From Muribaculaceae bacterium (lineage in GTDB: Bacteria > Bacteroidota > Bacteroidia > Bacteroidales > Muribaculaceae): a DNA stretch of 64,000 bases. This document shows positions 1-8,331 of this stretch, in pieces. The stretch lies in assembly GCA_022509065.1 (NCBI GenBank), contig JAFLTY010000002.1:46031-110030 (forward strand). Reading direction: 5' to 3'. The translations under genes were made by a program, and so were the position numbers. The notes under the pieces were generated by a model. It made no database searches. It was not told where the DNA came from and saw only the letters and a program-made list of their open reading frames with translations. The stretch's first letter is position 1. Each line of letters begins with the position of its first letter.

Positions 1-1047
1 TTCCGAAAGCAAGCGTTTGAAGTTGTCAGCGATAAGTTCGAAGTTCTTGTGATAGATGCCTTGTGGCGAACAGGCAAGATTCAAAGAGTTTTTAATTTTA
101 GAGGAAATCTCGGCTCCCGAAAATGTAAGGCGCCTCATGCGGGCATATACGTCTGCGAAGGCTTCCGTGTCTACTATGTCCTTCACAGCATCCGCAGAAC
201 CTCCGTCCGTACCTTCGGAGGCGTGGACTGCATTAACAGCAAAGCCTTCGGCTGCAACATTGCGTACACGAGCCACGGGATCTGTTCCTGACGAAACGAT
301 TAACAACGTCTTTTCAGACACGAAATCCAAAAGCGAAAGGCCTTTATCACTGTCGTTCTTGACATCGGCAATAATGGAGACATTATCGAGACGAGTTTCA
401 GACAGTTGAGTCTCTATATTAAAGGTGCGGATTGATTCTACTTCATCACCAAAAAGGTCTATTCGGCAAGGTAATTCAGAAGCATATCCGAAAATGTCGA
501 GAATAGAACCTCGAATCGCAAATTGCCCCGGTTCGTAAACATAATCGACACGCACAAAACCGTTGTCTATCAGCCATTTTTCGGTTTGCGTCAAATCGAG
601 CGTGCAATTGACGGCAACATTAAGAGTATGTGTCTGTAGATCATCGCGGCTGGCAACTCTTTCGGCTAATGCTTCCGGATAAGTTACAACAAACCGCAGC
701 CCGGAATGAGGGTCGCTGAGTGCGTTCAATGTTTCGGTACGCAGAATGCGTGCCGGAGGGTCTGCTTGCCCGTATTTAAGGGCGCGTCGGTAACCGGAAG
801 GCATAAAGGCTACCTTCTCTTCACCAAGAAGACGGGTCAAATCGTGATACATGTACCCAGCGCTGTCAGCATCTGATGAGATGACAATGGAAGCTACACT
901 CCGAACCTTCATAGCCGCCAACATGACAGCAGATGCAGAGCCTGCAACTCCTCCGACATAACTCTCACGAGACAGCAATAACTTATGAAAATCTTTGCTT
1001 TGCTCTTCGGTAAAGAAGGATGCAGTTATATCGCTCGGTGCTTCCAC
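1..1047 (-). CDS. mfd: Transcription-repair coupling factor Mfd, N-terminal part (runs off the window)
   Basis: The first 349 residues of Mfd, the ATPase that removes stalled RNA polymerase from lesions and recruits nucleotide excision repair. The reading frame is open to base 1, so the helicase part lies outside the window. Visible is the UvrB-like N-terminal module, including YVYEPGQFAIRGSILDIFGY followed by RIDLFGDEVESIR, the hallmark where Mfd and UvrB resemble each other. The start is taken as GTG at 1047, because the same frame meets the ctpA stop codon (1060-1062) just upstream and no ATG lies between. It sits 12 bases behind ctpA and probably shares its transcript. The family call is firm. 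The exact start is less so. Confidence 0.9.
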   Translation of the reverse strand, partial: MEAPSDITASFFTEEQSKDFHKLLLSRESYVGGVAGSASAVMLAAMKVRSVASIVISSDADSAGYMYHDLTRLLGEEKVAFMPSGYRRALKYGQADPPARILRTETLNALSDPHSGLRFVVTYPEALAERVASRDDLQTHTLNVAVNCTLDLTQTEKWLIDNGFVRVDYVYEPGQFAIRGSILDIFGYASELPCRIDLFGDEVESIRTFNIETQLSETRLDNVSIIADVKNDSDKGLSLLDFVSEKTLLIVSSGTDPVARVRNVAAEGFAVNAVHASEGTDGGSADAVKDIVDTEAFADVYARMRRLTFSGAEISSKIKNSLNLACSPQGIYHKNFELIADNFKRLLSE

Positions 1048-1059
1048 GTTTTCTGAATT

Positions 1060-2751
1060 TTATTTGTTACCGGACTCCGGCGAGAGATAACTTTTGTAAC
1101 GAGCTGGGTCGAGAAGGAGTTTGCGGGCTTCAAATACTTCATCGTCCGATGCTATTACCACGGCCTCTATTTCATCCGGCGCGAAATAGCGTTCCATTAA
1201 CGAGTATTTAAGTTGATCGACTATTACATCTCTGTTGGCATCTATTTCTGTTACCATGTCGTGAGTAAGAAGTTTTTCCACTTCATCAATAGCAGATTTT
1301 ATATTCTCAGAATCGAGTCCCTCATAGTCAACAGCCAACCGAAGGTATTCTATGCCTTTCTTACTGGCTTCGCCCCATTTTATTTTCTCAGGATTTAGAG
1401 TAGCGACAAACTCCTTGTATAACGTGTTGTTGATCAGGCTGTCAATATTGTCGATGTTGTCATGATTGTTACGATAACGATTGCTGAAATCGTCAAAAGC
1501 TGTTCCTTCGCTTATTTGCCAAAAAATTGTTCCAGGTTGGCGAGCAGAATACTCATAGTCCGGTTTTATACCTCGACCGTCACGAACCATACGACCGTTG
1601 GCGGTATGGAATTCGTGTGTCAGAGAGTCCGGAATGAGCGTTTCTTCGCCGTTGGCATCACGATAATCTCGCGCCTGAATAAGTCGTCCGGACGGGAGAT
1701 AATATTTACCTGTGGTGTATTTAATGACACTGTTATAACCGACAGGTGCAGAAGTTTGCACAAGACCTTTTCCGTAGGTTCGGCGACCCATGATGACAGC
1801 GCGGTCAAGATCCTGCAAAGCACCTGCCACTACTTCGGCAGCACTTGCTGTGTAACCGTTGACAAGGACGACTATGGGAATGGAAACATCAACCGGAGTT
1901 TTTTTTGTCTTACTTTCTTCAGTTTCGCCGTTACGATAACGAGTCTCAAGTACTTTTGTACCCTTGTTGATAAATACCGACAGTAAATCCACTGCGCTTG
2001 ACATAACTCCCCCTCCGTTGGCTCTTAAATCCAACACAATGCCTTTCAGAGTATCGCCATAGTTGTTCTTCATCTCGGCAACCGTCTTACGTACATCTTC
2101 TCCTGTATTTACATCAAATGTGGTAACATCGATATATCCTGTCCCATCCTCAAAAACAGTGTTGTATGGAATGGGGTCAAGAGATATGTTTTTGCGTTCT
2201 ATATCAAAAACAAAAATTGAGTCGGAGGTGTCTTCAAGCCAGGGACGAAGCACTTTCAGCCGTACCGACGTGCCAGGGTTACCCTTGAGTTTGTTGCCTA
2301 TTTCGGAAATATTGGCGTGTGGAGGTACGATGTAATTGTCTATCTGCAACAATATGTCACCGTGTCGTAATCCAGCTTCGCGAGCCGGTTTGCCGTAATA
2401 TGGGTTCTCAACAACCACAAGCGAATCGCGAGCAGAGATCTGACAACCTATTCCACCGTATTTGCCTGACGCTACTACAGTGAGTTGCTCTATGTTGTCG
2501 GCATTATAATATTCGGTATAAGGATCAACGGTCGCAAGCATGGCATCTATTCCGGCTTTAATAACAGCCTCCATGTCGAGTGTGTCAACATATTGGTTCT
2601 GAAGTACACTCAGTATTTGTCTGTACTGCTGCGCCCTTTCGTTAAGTGTGGCTTGATTGAGTATTTTGACCGGTGTCCCGTGAATAGAATTCACGCAATA
2701 ACAGACTGTCAAGACTGTTAATAGTACCCGACAAAGAAAATTTGTTTTCAT
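1060..2751 (-). CDS. ctpA: Carboxy-terminal processing peptidase, S41 family with PDZ domain
   Basis: A 563-residue periplasmic serine protease of the CtpA/Prc family, which trims or degrades exported proteins from their C-termini. An N-terminal signal peptide (residues 1-25) is followed by a PDZ domain (about 92-170) for substrate tails and the S41 catalytic core. The catalytic Ser is S303 in GYTASAAEVVAGAL and the general base is K328 in RRTYGKGLVQ, so the Ser/Lys dyad is intact. DLRANGGGVM is the typical strand before the active site. About 160 residues of mostly helical C-terminal extension follow, as in other Bacteroidetes members. The gene lies between a redox lipoprotein and mfd; the 203-base gap upstream shows no clear promoter. 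Confidence 0.93.
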   Translation of the reverse strand: MKTNFLCRVLLTVLTVCYCVNSIHGTPVKILNQATLNERAQQYRQILSVLQNQYVDTLDMEAVIKAGIDAMLATVDPYTEYYNADNIEQLTVVASGKYGGIGCQISARDSLVVVENPYYGKPAREAGLRHGDILLQIDNYIVPPHANISEIGNKLKGNPGTSVRLKVLRPWLEDTSDSIFVFDIERKNISLDPIPYNTVFEDGTGYIDVTTFDVNTGEDVRKTVAEMKNNYGDTLKGIVLDLRANGGGVMSSAVDLLSVFINKGTKVLETRYRNGETEESKTKKTPVDVSIPIVVLVNGYTASAAEVVAGALQDLDRAVIMGRRTYGKGLVQTSAPVGYNSVIKYTTGKYYLPSGRLIQARDYRDANGEETLIPDSLTHEFHTANGRMVRDGRGIKPDYEYSARQPGTIFWQISEGTAFDDFSNRYRNNHDNIDNIDSLINNTLYKEFVATLNPEKIKWGEASKKGIEYLRLAVDYEGLDSENIKSAIDEVEKLLTHDMVTEIDANRDVIVDQLKYSLMERYFAPDEIEAVVIASDDEVFEARKLLLDPARYKSYLSPESGNK

Positions 2752-2954
2752 TATATAGTTTAAGAAGAGAGATTAACTAATTCAGAGGGGAGAAAAAGTC
2801 AGAGTGGTAGTCAAGGTTGAGAGGAAGTTAGAGGGGAATACGTGGGACAATTCAGGTCGATACGCTTTGTCTGCGCCATTCTCCAACCCGAAACAACGGT
2901 GAGGCGAATGCCTAAGTGTGCTTCGGCGAATTGAATGAGGTTTTACCCTTAGTC

Positions 2955-4088
2955 TTAATAAAGACCTTCAATCACTTTTTGCAGGTTGGCGGGGTCGTCT
3001 ATGCGAGCGATTAGTTCGCCATTGCGGTCAAAAACAAAGCTTATGGGATTGCCGTTTATGGGATCCGCATTATATGCCACCAATATGTCTATGGCATCGG
3101 TTGGACGATTATAAACCGTGATCCAGGGTAATGTTGAGGCTGTTTGACGCCAATGACCCTCATTGGGTTCGAAACTGATTTGATAGATTTCAAGACCTTT
3201 AGGCTCATACTTTTGGTAAATTTCACCCAATGCAACGGTATTAGCTGCCGAAAGGGGATGGTCATAGCGTGTCAGACTCAGTACAGTCACGCCGCCGCGA
3301 TCAAGCACGGCATCCAGATTCTGTTCTTTGCCATTGTCGTCAGTGCGGACATATTCAACAACAGGGCGGCCGGCGACTTGAGCGGCAACAGCCTGATTGT
3401 CATCGACTCCGCGCAGTCGTTTTTTTGCGTTGAAATGCATTGCTGCAAGCTCTTGACCGCGTACGTCGTTTGGTCGAAGAGTGGCATAGCGAGTAGCAGC
3501 AGCTCCTGCAAGTCCAATCTTTCGAGGTTCGTCAAAAGTGAATATAGGCGTACCTTCAACGGGTTTCTTTATGGTATAATAGCTGACGATGCAGGTAGTG
3601 TCGTTAAGTATTACATCTCCAAGTTGTGTAATCAGTTGATTGTCATTGATAGCGGCTTTCGCTCCGACTCTCGTAATAGCGTCAGAAATAAGTGAATCTA
3701 CAGTATTGAAACCTTGAGCGGCAGGACTACCGGCAAGTTTATGGTTGACATCCATGTCTGTATTCGCCGCTGTCAGAGAAAGGGCGTCCGCACCTTCGAT
3801 GGGGAAGTACACTGCTTTGTCGTTGAGGCGCAGACGATAAATAGCCTGGTTCGCGCCATGCAACGGTTCTAATGCTGTATAAGTGAATTGCCCGTCTTGG
3901 TTAGCCTTAACAGAATCGATGATGATCCATGCCGGACCACTGGGCTCTTCTATATATAATGTGGAATCGGATGCACCTTCAATAACACCACTGATGGACC
4001 ATCCATGATGACCCGATCCGCATGATGTGATTAATAAAAGCGCTGATGCCATGCTGCTTAGAGCAACTGTTTTAAATATGTTTTTCAT
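2955..4088 (-). CDS. Lipoprotein with DUF4369-like and thioredoxin-like fold
   Basis: A 377-residue exported protein. The signal peptide ends in a lipobox (LLLITSC, Cys23), so it should be lipid-anchored. Residues about 30-110 (ISGVIEGASDSTLYIEE...) look like the DUF4369 beta domain that precedes TlpA-type thioredoxin folds in Bacteroidales. The C-terminal third has the run LSLTRYDHPLSAANTVALGE..YQISFEPNEGHW, typical of TlpA/AhpC-type thioredoxin domains. The position of the usual CxxC pair is occupied by RYDHP, so classical thiol-disulfide exchange is unlikely. The role is unknown; it may be a structural or scaffold relative of the cytochrome-maturation thioredoxins. It lies between the HIT gene and ctpA. 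Confidence 0.75.
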   Translation of the reverse strand: MKNIFKTVALSSMASALLLITSCGSGHHGWSISGVIEGASDSTLYIEEPSGPAWIIIDSVKANQDGQFTYTALEPLHGANQAIYRLRLNDKAVYFPIEGADALSLTAANTDMDVNHKLAGSPAAQGFNTVDSLISDAITRVGAKAAINDNQLITQLGDVILNDTTCIVSYYTIKKPVEGTPIFTFDEPRKIGLAGAAATRYATLRPNDVRGQELAAMHFNAKKRLRGVDDNQAVAAQVAGRPVVEYVRTDDNGKEQNLDAVLDRGGVTVLSLTRYDHPLSAANTVALGEIYQKYEPKGLEIYQISFEPNEGHWRQTASTLPWITVYNRPTDAIDILVAYNADPINGNPISFVFDRNGELIARIDDPANLQKVIEGLY

Positions 4089-4130
4089 TTGACGAATGAT
4101 ATTATATATCTGACTTATTGATTCCTTGGA

Positions 4131-4538
4131 CTATCGTATGTCTTTGGGCAATGTTGCGTTGATTGCTTCGGCAATACGTTTCATCTCCTGTTCTGGAAGT
4201 GTCTTTTTTGGAGCGCGGAAGTCCATATCGGCTTCGCTGTTCAGAGGTATTAGGTGTATATGGGCATGAGGTACCTCGAGACCGATTGCGGCCGTACCTA
4301 TGCGTTTGCACGGCATGGCTTTCTTCATGCCTTCGGCTATGCGTTTTGCAAAAAGTTCGAGAGCAGCGAATTCTTCGTCGTCAAGGTCGAATAGATAATC
4401 AACCTCGCGTTTGGGTATGACGAGAACATGACCCGGAGCAACAGGATTAATGTCAAGAAAAGCATAGAACCGATCATTCTCGGCAACGCGATAGGAAGGA
4501 ATTTCTCCTTTAGCTATGCGTGAAAATATGGTAGCCAC
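4131..4538 (-). CDS. HIT family protein (Hint-like nucleotide hydrolase)
   Basis: A 135-residue histidine-triad protein. The triad HAHIH is at residues 91-95 (VPHAHIHLIPL), and the N-terminal block IFSRIAKGEIPSYRV is typical of the Hint branch. Members hydrolyse purine nucleoside phosphoramidates and related adenylated compounds in the cytoplasm; the physiological substrate here cannot be read. Length and both motifs are normal, with no sign of truncation. It follows greA after 138 bases that hold a probable greA terminator, so its expression may depend on read-through. Confidence 0.93.
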   Translation of the reverse strand: MATIFSRIAKGEIPSYRVAENDRFYAFLDINPVAPGHVLVIPKREVDYLFDLDDEEFAALELFAKRIAEGMKKAMPCKRIGTAAIGLEVPHAHIHLIPLNSEADMDFRAPKKTLPEQEMKRIAEAINATLPKDIR

Positions 4539-4572
4539 AGATTTTATAATGATATTAGTTAATTAACAATGA

Positions 4573-4595
4573 AAAAGCTAATGTTTTGAATTAGC
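4573..4595 (-). terminator. Probable terminator downstream of greA
   Basis: On the minus strand GCTAAT pairs with ATTAGC across a 7-base loop (arms 4590-4595 and 4577-4582) and is followed at once by TTTTTC. The stem is short and A/T-rich, so it may only attenuate transcription into the HIT gene. Confidence 0.5.
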
Positions 4596-4676
4596 GTTAG
4601 AGAGCAATTGTTAGACGATTTGTCTGATCGCGTTCGGGCAAACGGTTGTGTCCACTCTTGCGTCCGAAATATCCGA

Positions 4677-5147
4677 TTAGATGGAAATTTCAAGAATCTC
4701 AAACTTAACAAGACCAGAGGGTACTTTGACCTCAACGATATCTCCTACCTTATGGCCGAGCAGTCCCTGGGCAATGGGAGTCGACGAAGCAATCTTCTTT
4801 TCTTTGAGATTGGCCTCAGAATCAGCCACAATAGTATATTCCATAGTCATACCATTACCGACATTCTTTATCTTTACACGATTGAGAATTTGTACTTCGT
4901 CGGTGTTAAGATTACTCTCGTCAAGAATACGTGCGTTGGCCACGAGTTCTTTTAGTTGAGCAATGCGCATTTCCAGCATACCTTGGGCTTCTTTGGCCGC
5001 ATCATATTCGGCGTTCTCCGACAGGTCGCCTTTGTCACGGGCTTCTGCTATGGCATGCGATATTTTGGGGCGTTCTACCGATTCAAGATATGCTATTTCT
5101 TCCATTTTCTTTTTATAACCTTCTTTGGTCATATATGTGATAGCCAT
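4677..5147 (-). CDS. greA: Transcription elongation factor GreA
   Basis: A full-length 156-residue Gre factor that rescues backtracked RNA polymerase by stimulating transcript cleavage. The N-terminal coiled-coil carries the conserved block MTKEGYKKKMEEIAYLES, then DKGDLSENAEYDAAKEAQG, which contains the acidic D/E tip residues that enter the polymerase secondary channel. The C-terminal FKBP-like domain ends in SSTPIAQGLLGHKVGDIVEV. Nothing is missing. A canonical Bacteroidetes promoter lies about 230 bases upstream, giving a long leader. It heads the run greA, HIT, lipoprotein, ctpA, mfd, grouping two polymerase-rescue factors. Confidence 0.96.
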   Translation of the reverse strand: MAITYMTKEGYKKKMEEIAYLESVERPKISHAIAEARDKGDLSENAEYDAAKEAQGMLEMRIAQLKELVANARILDESNLNTDEVQILNRVKIKNVGNGMTMEYTIVADSEANLKEKKIASSTPIAQGLLGHKVGDIVEVKVPSGLVKFEILEISI

Positions 5148-5373
5148 AATGAAAAGTGAGTTTAATGGTTTTACTTTATTTCGTTTAAATGTCTATTGTA
5201 TTACATAAACTGTGATACATCGATCAACATACAATGTTTATCAAAAGACACGGTAGTTTTATAAAAGATAAATTACACTATATCAAAAAATACGATACAT
5301 AAAAATAAAGGTTCTCGATTCGCATAATACGAACGAGACACCAAATAGTTTAGGTTTGTATTTTATTTCACCG

Positions 5374-5404
5374 CAAAGTTACGATTTTCTTGTAAAATAC
5401 CAAA
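5374..5404 (-). promoter_or_regulatory. Predicted promoter of greA
   Basis: On the minus strand TTTG (5404-5401), a 19-base spacer, then TAACTTTG (5381-5374), an exact fit to the Bacteroidetes -33/-7 consensus TTTG / TAnnTTTG. The predicted start near 5367 leaves about 220 bases of leader before greA. The rest of the 5148-5737 gap is A/T-rich with no convincing gene. Confidence 0.65.
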
Positions 5405-5576
5405 TACCTAAACTTAATAAAAACAAAAAATGATATTCAAAAATTCTAAAGCAGTTTGAATGTTGTATGCATTCAAAGGTCTTTCCCTCAAATTTAGTTA
5501 TATTATAATCGGATATAAAGAAGCGAGAACTCAATGAGAGAATTTTTAACAAGAAGAGCATTTATGAAAAATTACG

Positions 5577-5584
5577 TATCTTTG
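5577..5584 (+). promoter_or_regulatory. Predicted -7 box upstream of tcdA
   Basis: TATCTTTG matches the Bacteroidetes -7 element TAnnTTTG. No TTTG is present at the expected -33 distance. It lies about 150 bases before tcdA. Confidence 0.45.
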
Positions 5585-5737
5585 TCAACAATTTATTATA
5601 ATTGTAAAACGCTCCAAGATTGGTTGTTTGATGCATGATAAGTAAACCGCTTTGCTATGTAAAGGACAAACTTATTATTCTTAGATAGGTCTCTTTTTTC
5701 GAGGAGTGTTGTAATTGTCATTTATTTATTTTGAGAT

Positions 5738-6535
5738 ATGGGAATAGAGAAAGCTGTTCTGAATCGTACACGACTCTTACTTGGCGATGAAGCTATGGAT
5801 AAATTGGCTTCAGCCCGTATCATAATATTTGGCGTTGGAGGTGTAGGCTCATGGTGCGCAGAATCACTTGTTCGTTCTGGAGTCGTCAATCTTACGATAG
5901 TGGATAGTGACCGCGTATGTATCACGAATATCAATCGTCAACTGATGGCGAATACTTCGACAGTAGGACAAGTGAAAGTGGAGGCGTTGCGAAATCATCT
6001 GCTACTTATAAATCCATCGGCAAACATAGAAGCGCGCCAGCAGATTTTTTGTGCCGAGACTGTCAATGATTTTAAGTTGGAAGAGTATGATTATATAATA
6101 GATTGTATCGACTCTCTAAAAGACAAAGCGTTGTTGATTGAGGTAGCTACTCGTACTAAAGCCCGGTTTTACTCATCGATGGGAGCGGCTCTTAAGATGG
6201 ATCCTACAAGAGTGCGAGTTGCCGAGTTTTGGCAGGTTAAAGGTTGCCCTTTAGCCCGCGCATTACGAAACCGGTTCAAGCGTTCTAAAATATTTCCCGC
6301 TAAAAAGTTTCTTTGCGTTTATAGCGATGAGTTGTTGGAGAATAAAGGCAAGAACAGTTCTTGCGGCACTGATAGATGCATGTGTCCGAAGGCAGCTGAT
6401 GGGCCTGGAGATGCATCCTTATTAAACCATGAATGGTGTAGCGCAAAAGCGCAGATAAATGGATCGTTAATGCATATCACATCGTTGTTTGGGATAATCT
6501 TGGGGGGATTGGTAATACAGAATATAACACGATAG
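5738..6535 (+). CDS. tcdA: tRNA cyclic N6-threonylcarbamoyladenosine dehydratase TcdA (CsdL)
   Basis: A 265-residue member of the ThiF/MoeB/E1-like family. TcdA uses ATP to cyclise t6A at position 37 of ANN-decoding tRNAs to ct6A. The nucleotide-binding loop GVGGVGS is at residues 32-38, followed by VDSDRVCITNINRQLMA with the conserved D, N and R residues. DCIDSLKDKALL and the basic stretch ALRNRFKRSKIFPAK fit TcdA better than MoeB or ThiF, and no CxxC zinc pairs of the MoeB type are seen. The gene stands alone on the plus strand between greA and nqrA. A YrdC/YciO-type protein, possibly of the same tRNA pathway, is encoded at 56.1-56.7 kb. Confidence 0.92.
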   Translation: MGIEKAVLNRTRLLLGDEAMDKLASARIIIFGVGGVGSWCAESLVRSGVVNLTIVDSDRVCITNINRQLMANTSTVGQVKVEALRNHLLLINPSANIEARQQIFCAETVNDFKLEEYDYIIDCIDSLKDKALLIEVATRTKARFYSSMGAALKMDPTRVRVAEFWQVKGCPLARALRNRFKRSKIFPAKKFLCVYSDELLENKGKNSSCGTDRCMCPKAADGPGDASLLNHEWCSAKAQINGSLMHITSLFGIILGGLVIQNITR

Positions 6536-6718
6536 AAATGTCAGTGCTATGAATTGAACTTGTTTATTAGAATGTGCAAGACACCTATTTTCAATATTTC
6601 GGGCAATGATATGTTACCGGCTTATCTCACCTTTGCTAAATTGCTGTATTTTAGTTGTTTACAGTGAAAGTGATGCGTTTTGCGTATATTTTTTAGGCGC
6701 ATTTTCAGAAATTATTAG

Positions 6719-6726
6719 TATCTTTG
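6719..6726 (+). promoter_or_regulatory. Predicted -7 box of the nqr operon
   Basis: TATCTTTG followed by C, the classic Bacteroidetes -7 sequence, 186 bases before nqrA. No clear -33 TTTG is present. The leader from here to 6912 shows no open reading frame. The rest of the 6536-6912 gap is A/T-rich and unremarkable. Confidence 0.5.
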
Positions 6727-6912
6727 CGCAGTTTTGTGGTCTATTGTAATAGACTCGATATATTAAAGCCTCTCCCCATAGTGGTCAACAATAAAGCTTT
6801 ATGACCATCTATCTAACTTAACCTGGCTCGCAAAACGCTGGAAAACAATATACAGTTAGTTGTAAAGCTGTAATTGAAGCGCATAACGAGTTTATTATTA
6901 AAAAACTAACCC

Positions 6913-8286
6913 ATGAAAATAACCATCAAAAAGGGTCTAGATTTGCGTTTACAGGGGGCTGTAGACAAACAACACCAACCGATTGACATCAGTGTCGACC
7001 GTGTAGCTGTTAGCCCGGATGATTTTGAGGGTTTTGTTCCTAAAACCGATGTGCGTCCCGGTGACAAAGTGTTGATTGGCGACGTACTTATGCATGATAA
7101 ACGAGACATTGGCTTATCCTTGGTTAGTCCTCTTGCCGGTACGGTGAAAGAGGTGAATCGAGGTGCTCGAAGACACATAGAAAATATAGTGATCCAGGCT
7201 GATGACTACGATTCGGCCTCACAGCCTCGTAATCAAAAGGACAGTCAATATTATCGTACATTCGAAATCCCTGAAAATGCCTCTCCGCGGCAGCTTATTG
7301 ACTTACTGGCGCGTTCAGGATTGCTTGCCTTTATACGTCGTCGGCCGTTTGCAGATGTCCCTTCAACTGATGTTATACCCAGAGATATTTTTATAAGCGC
7401 TTTTGATAGCGCTCCTCTTGCTGTGGATCGACAATGGAGTGAGGAGGAAGCAAATGTAATTCAAGCAGGTCTTGAGTTGCTTGCGCAAATAACGTCCGGA
7501 TCAGTTTTTTTGTCGTTGCGTGAAGGACAACACTTACCTGAATTCAAGGACGTAACGGTAGTCAGGGTCAAGGGCCCTCACCCGGCAGGATTGCCTGGGA
7601 TACAAACGGCGAATATTGCACCGGTTAACGCAGGCGACACAGTGTGGACTCTTTCTCTCGATACGGCATGGAGAATAGGGGTTCTTGCAACGAAAGGGAT
7701 TTACGAGCCTTCTACGTTGGTCGCTGTGTGTGGAAGCTGTGTCCAAGAGCCGTTCGTAGCCCATACCATTTTGGGTGCCTCTGTGAAAGAATTATTGCAA
7801 AACCGACTGAATGGAGATTGCGGCAACGTACGGGTGATAGCCGGTAATGTCTTAACAGGTATTAAAGTAGAAATGGACAAAGGTTATTTGCATTTTCCCT
7901 ACACTCAATTGACTATAATCCCCGAAGGAGATGACCGTTCCGAGTTTATGGGCTGGGCTTCCCTCTCGCCCACAAAGATGAGTGTTAACCCTTCTTTTCC
8001 GGGAGCTTTGACTCATAGACGATTCCGTCCCGATGCAAGAGTGTTGGGTGGCAAACGTGCAATGATAATGTCAGGCCAATATGACAGATATTTGCCAATG
8101 GATATATATGCCGAATATCTTCTGAAAGCTATCATTAGCCGAAACATCGAAAACATGGAAAAACTCGGCATATATGAAGTGGCTCCGGAGGATTTCGCTC
8201 TCGCCGAATGTCTTGATTCTTCCAAGCAACCGTTACAGAGGATTGTTCGAGAAGGACTCGATTTCCTCAGGAACGAATTGGGTTGA
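6913..8286 (+). CDS. nqrA: Na+-translocating NADH:quinone reductase subunit A
   Basis: A 457-residue NqrA, the peripheral cytoplasmic subunit of the sodium-pumping NADH:ubiquinone oxidoreductase. It starts with the family block KKGLDLRLQGA and contains KTDVRPGDKVLIGDVLMHDK and SPLAGTVKEVNRGARR, a biotinyl-lipoyl-like fold shared with RnfC. GPHPAGLPGIQTANIAPVN and GSCVQEP are further NqrA signatures. No cofactor-binding cysteine clusters are present, which separates it from RnfC. It is the first of six nqr genes in standard order. The complex couples NADH oxidation to Na+ export. Confidence 0.96.
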   Translation: MKITIKKGLDLRLQGAVDKQHQPIDISVDRVAVSPDDFEGFVPKTDVRPGDKVLIGDVLMHDKRDIGLSLVSPLAGTVKEVNRGARRHIENIVIQADDYDSASQPRNQKDSQYYRTFEIPENASPRQLIDLLARSGLLAFIRRRPFADVPSTDVIPRDIFISAFDSAPLAVDRQWSEEEANVIQAGLELLAQITSGSVFLSLREGQHLPEFKDVTVVRVKGPHPAGLPGIQTANIAPVNAGDTVWTLSLDTAWRIGVLATKGIYEPSTLVAVCGSCVQEPFVAHTILGASVKELLQNRLNGDCGNVRVIAGNVLTGIKVEMDKGYLHFPYTQLTIIPEGDDRSEFMGWASLSPTKMSVNPSFPGALTHRRFRPDARVLGGKRAMIMSGQYDRYLPMDIYAEYLLKAIISRNIENMEKLGIYEVAPEDFALAECLDSSKQPLQRIVREGLDFLRNELG

Positions 8287-8331
8287 ATCTTTCGAAATTA
8301 ACTTATTAATCAGACAATCTATACCTGAGAT

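Noticed and set aside
1462..1986. 174-residue plus-strand open frame opposite ctpA
   Set aside because: It lies fully inside ctpA, shows no domain and has an amino acid make-up typical of an antisense frame.
5379..5561. 60-residue minus-strand frame in the greA-tcdA gap
   Set aside because: Very A/T-rich, no recognisable motif, and its 3' end overlaps the best greA promoter element.
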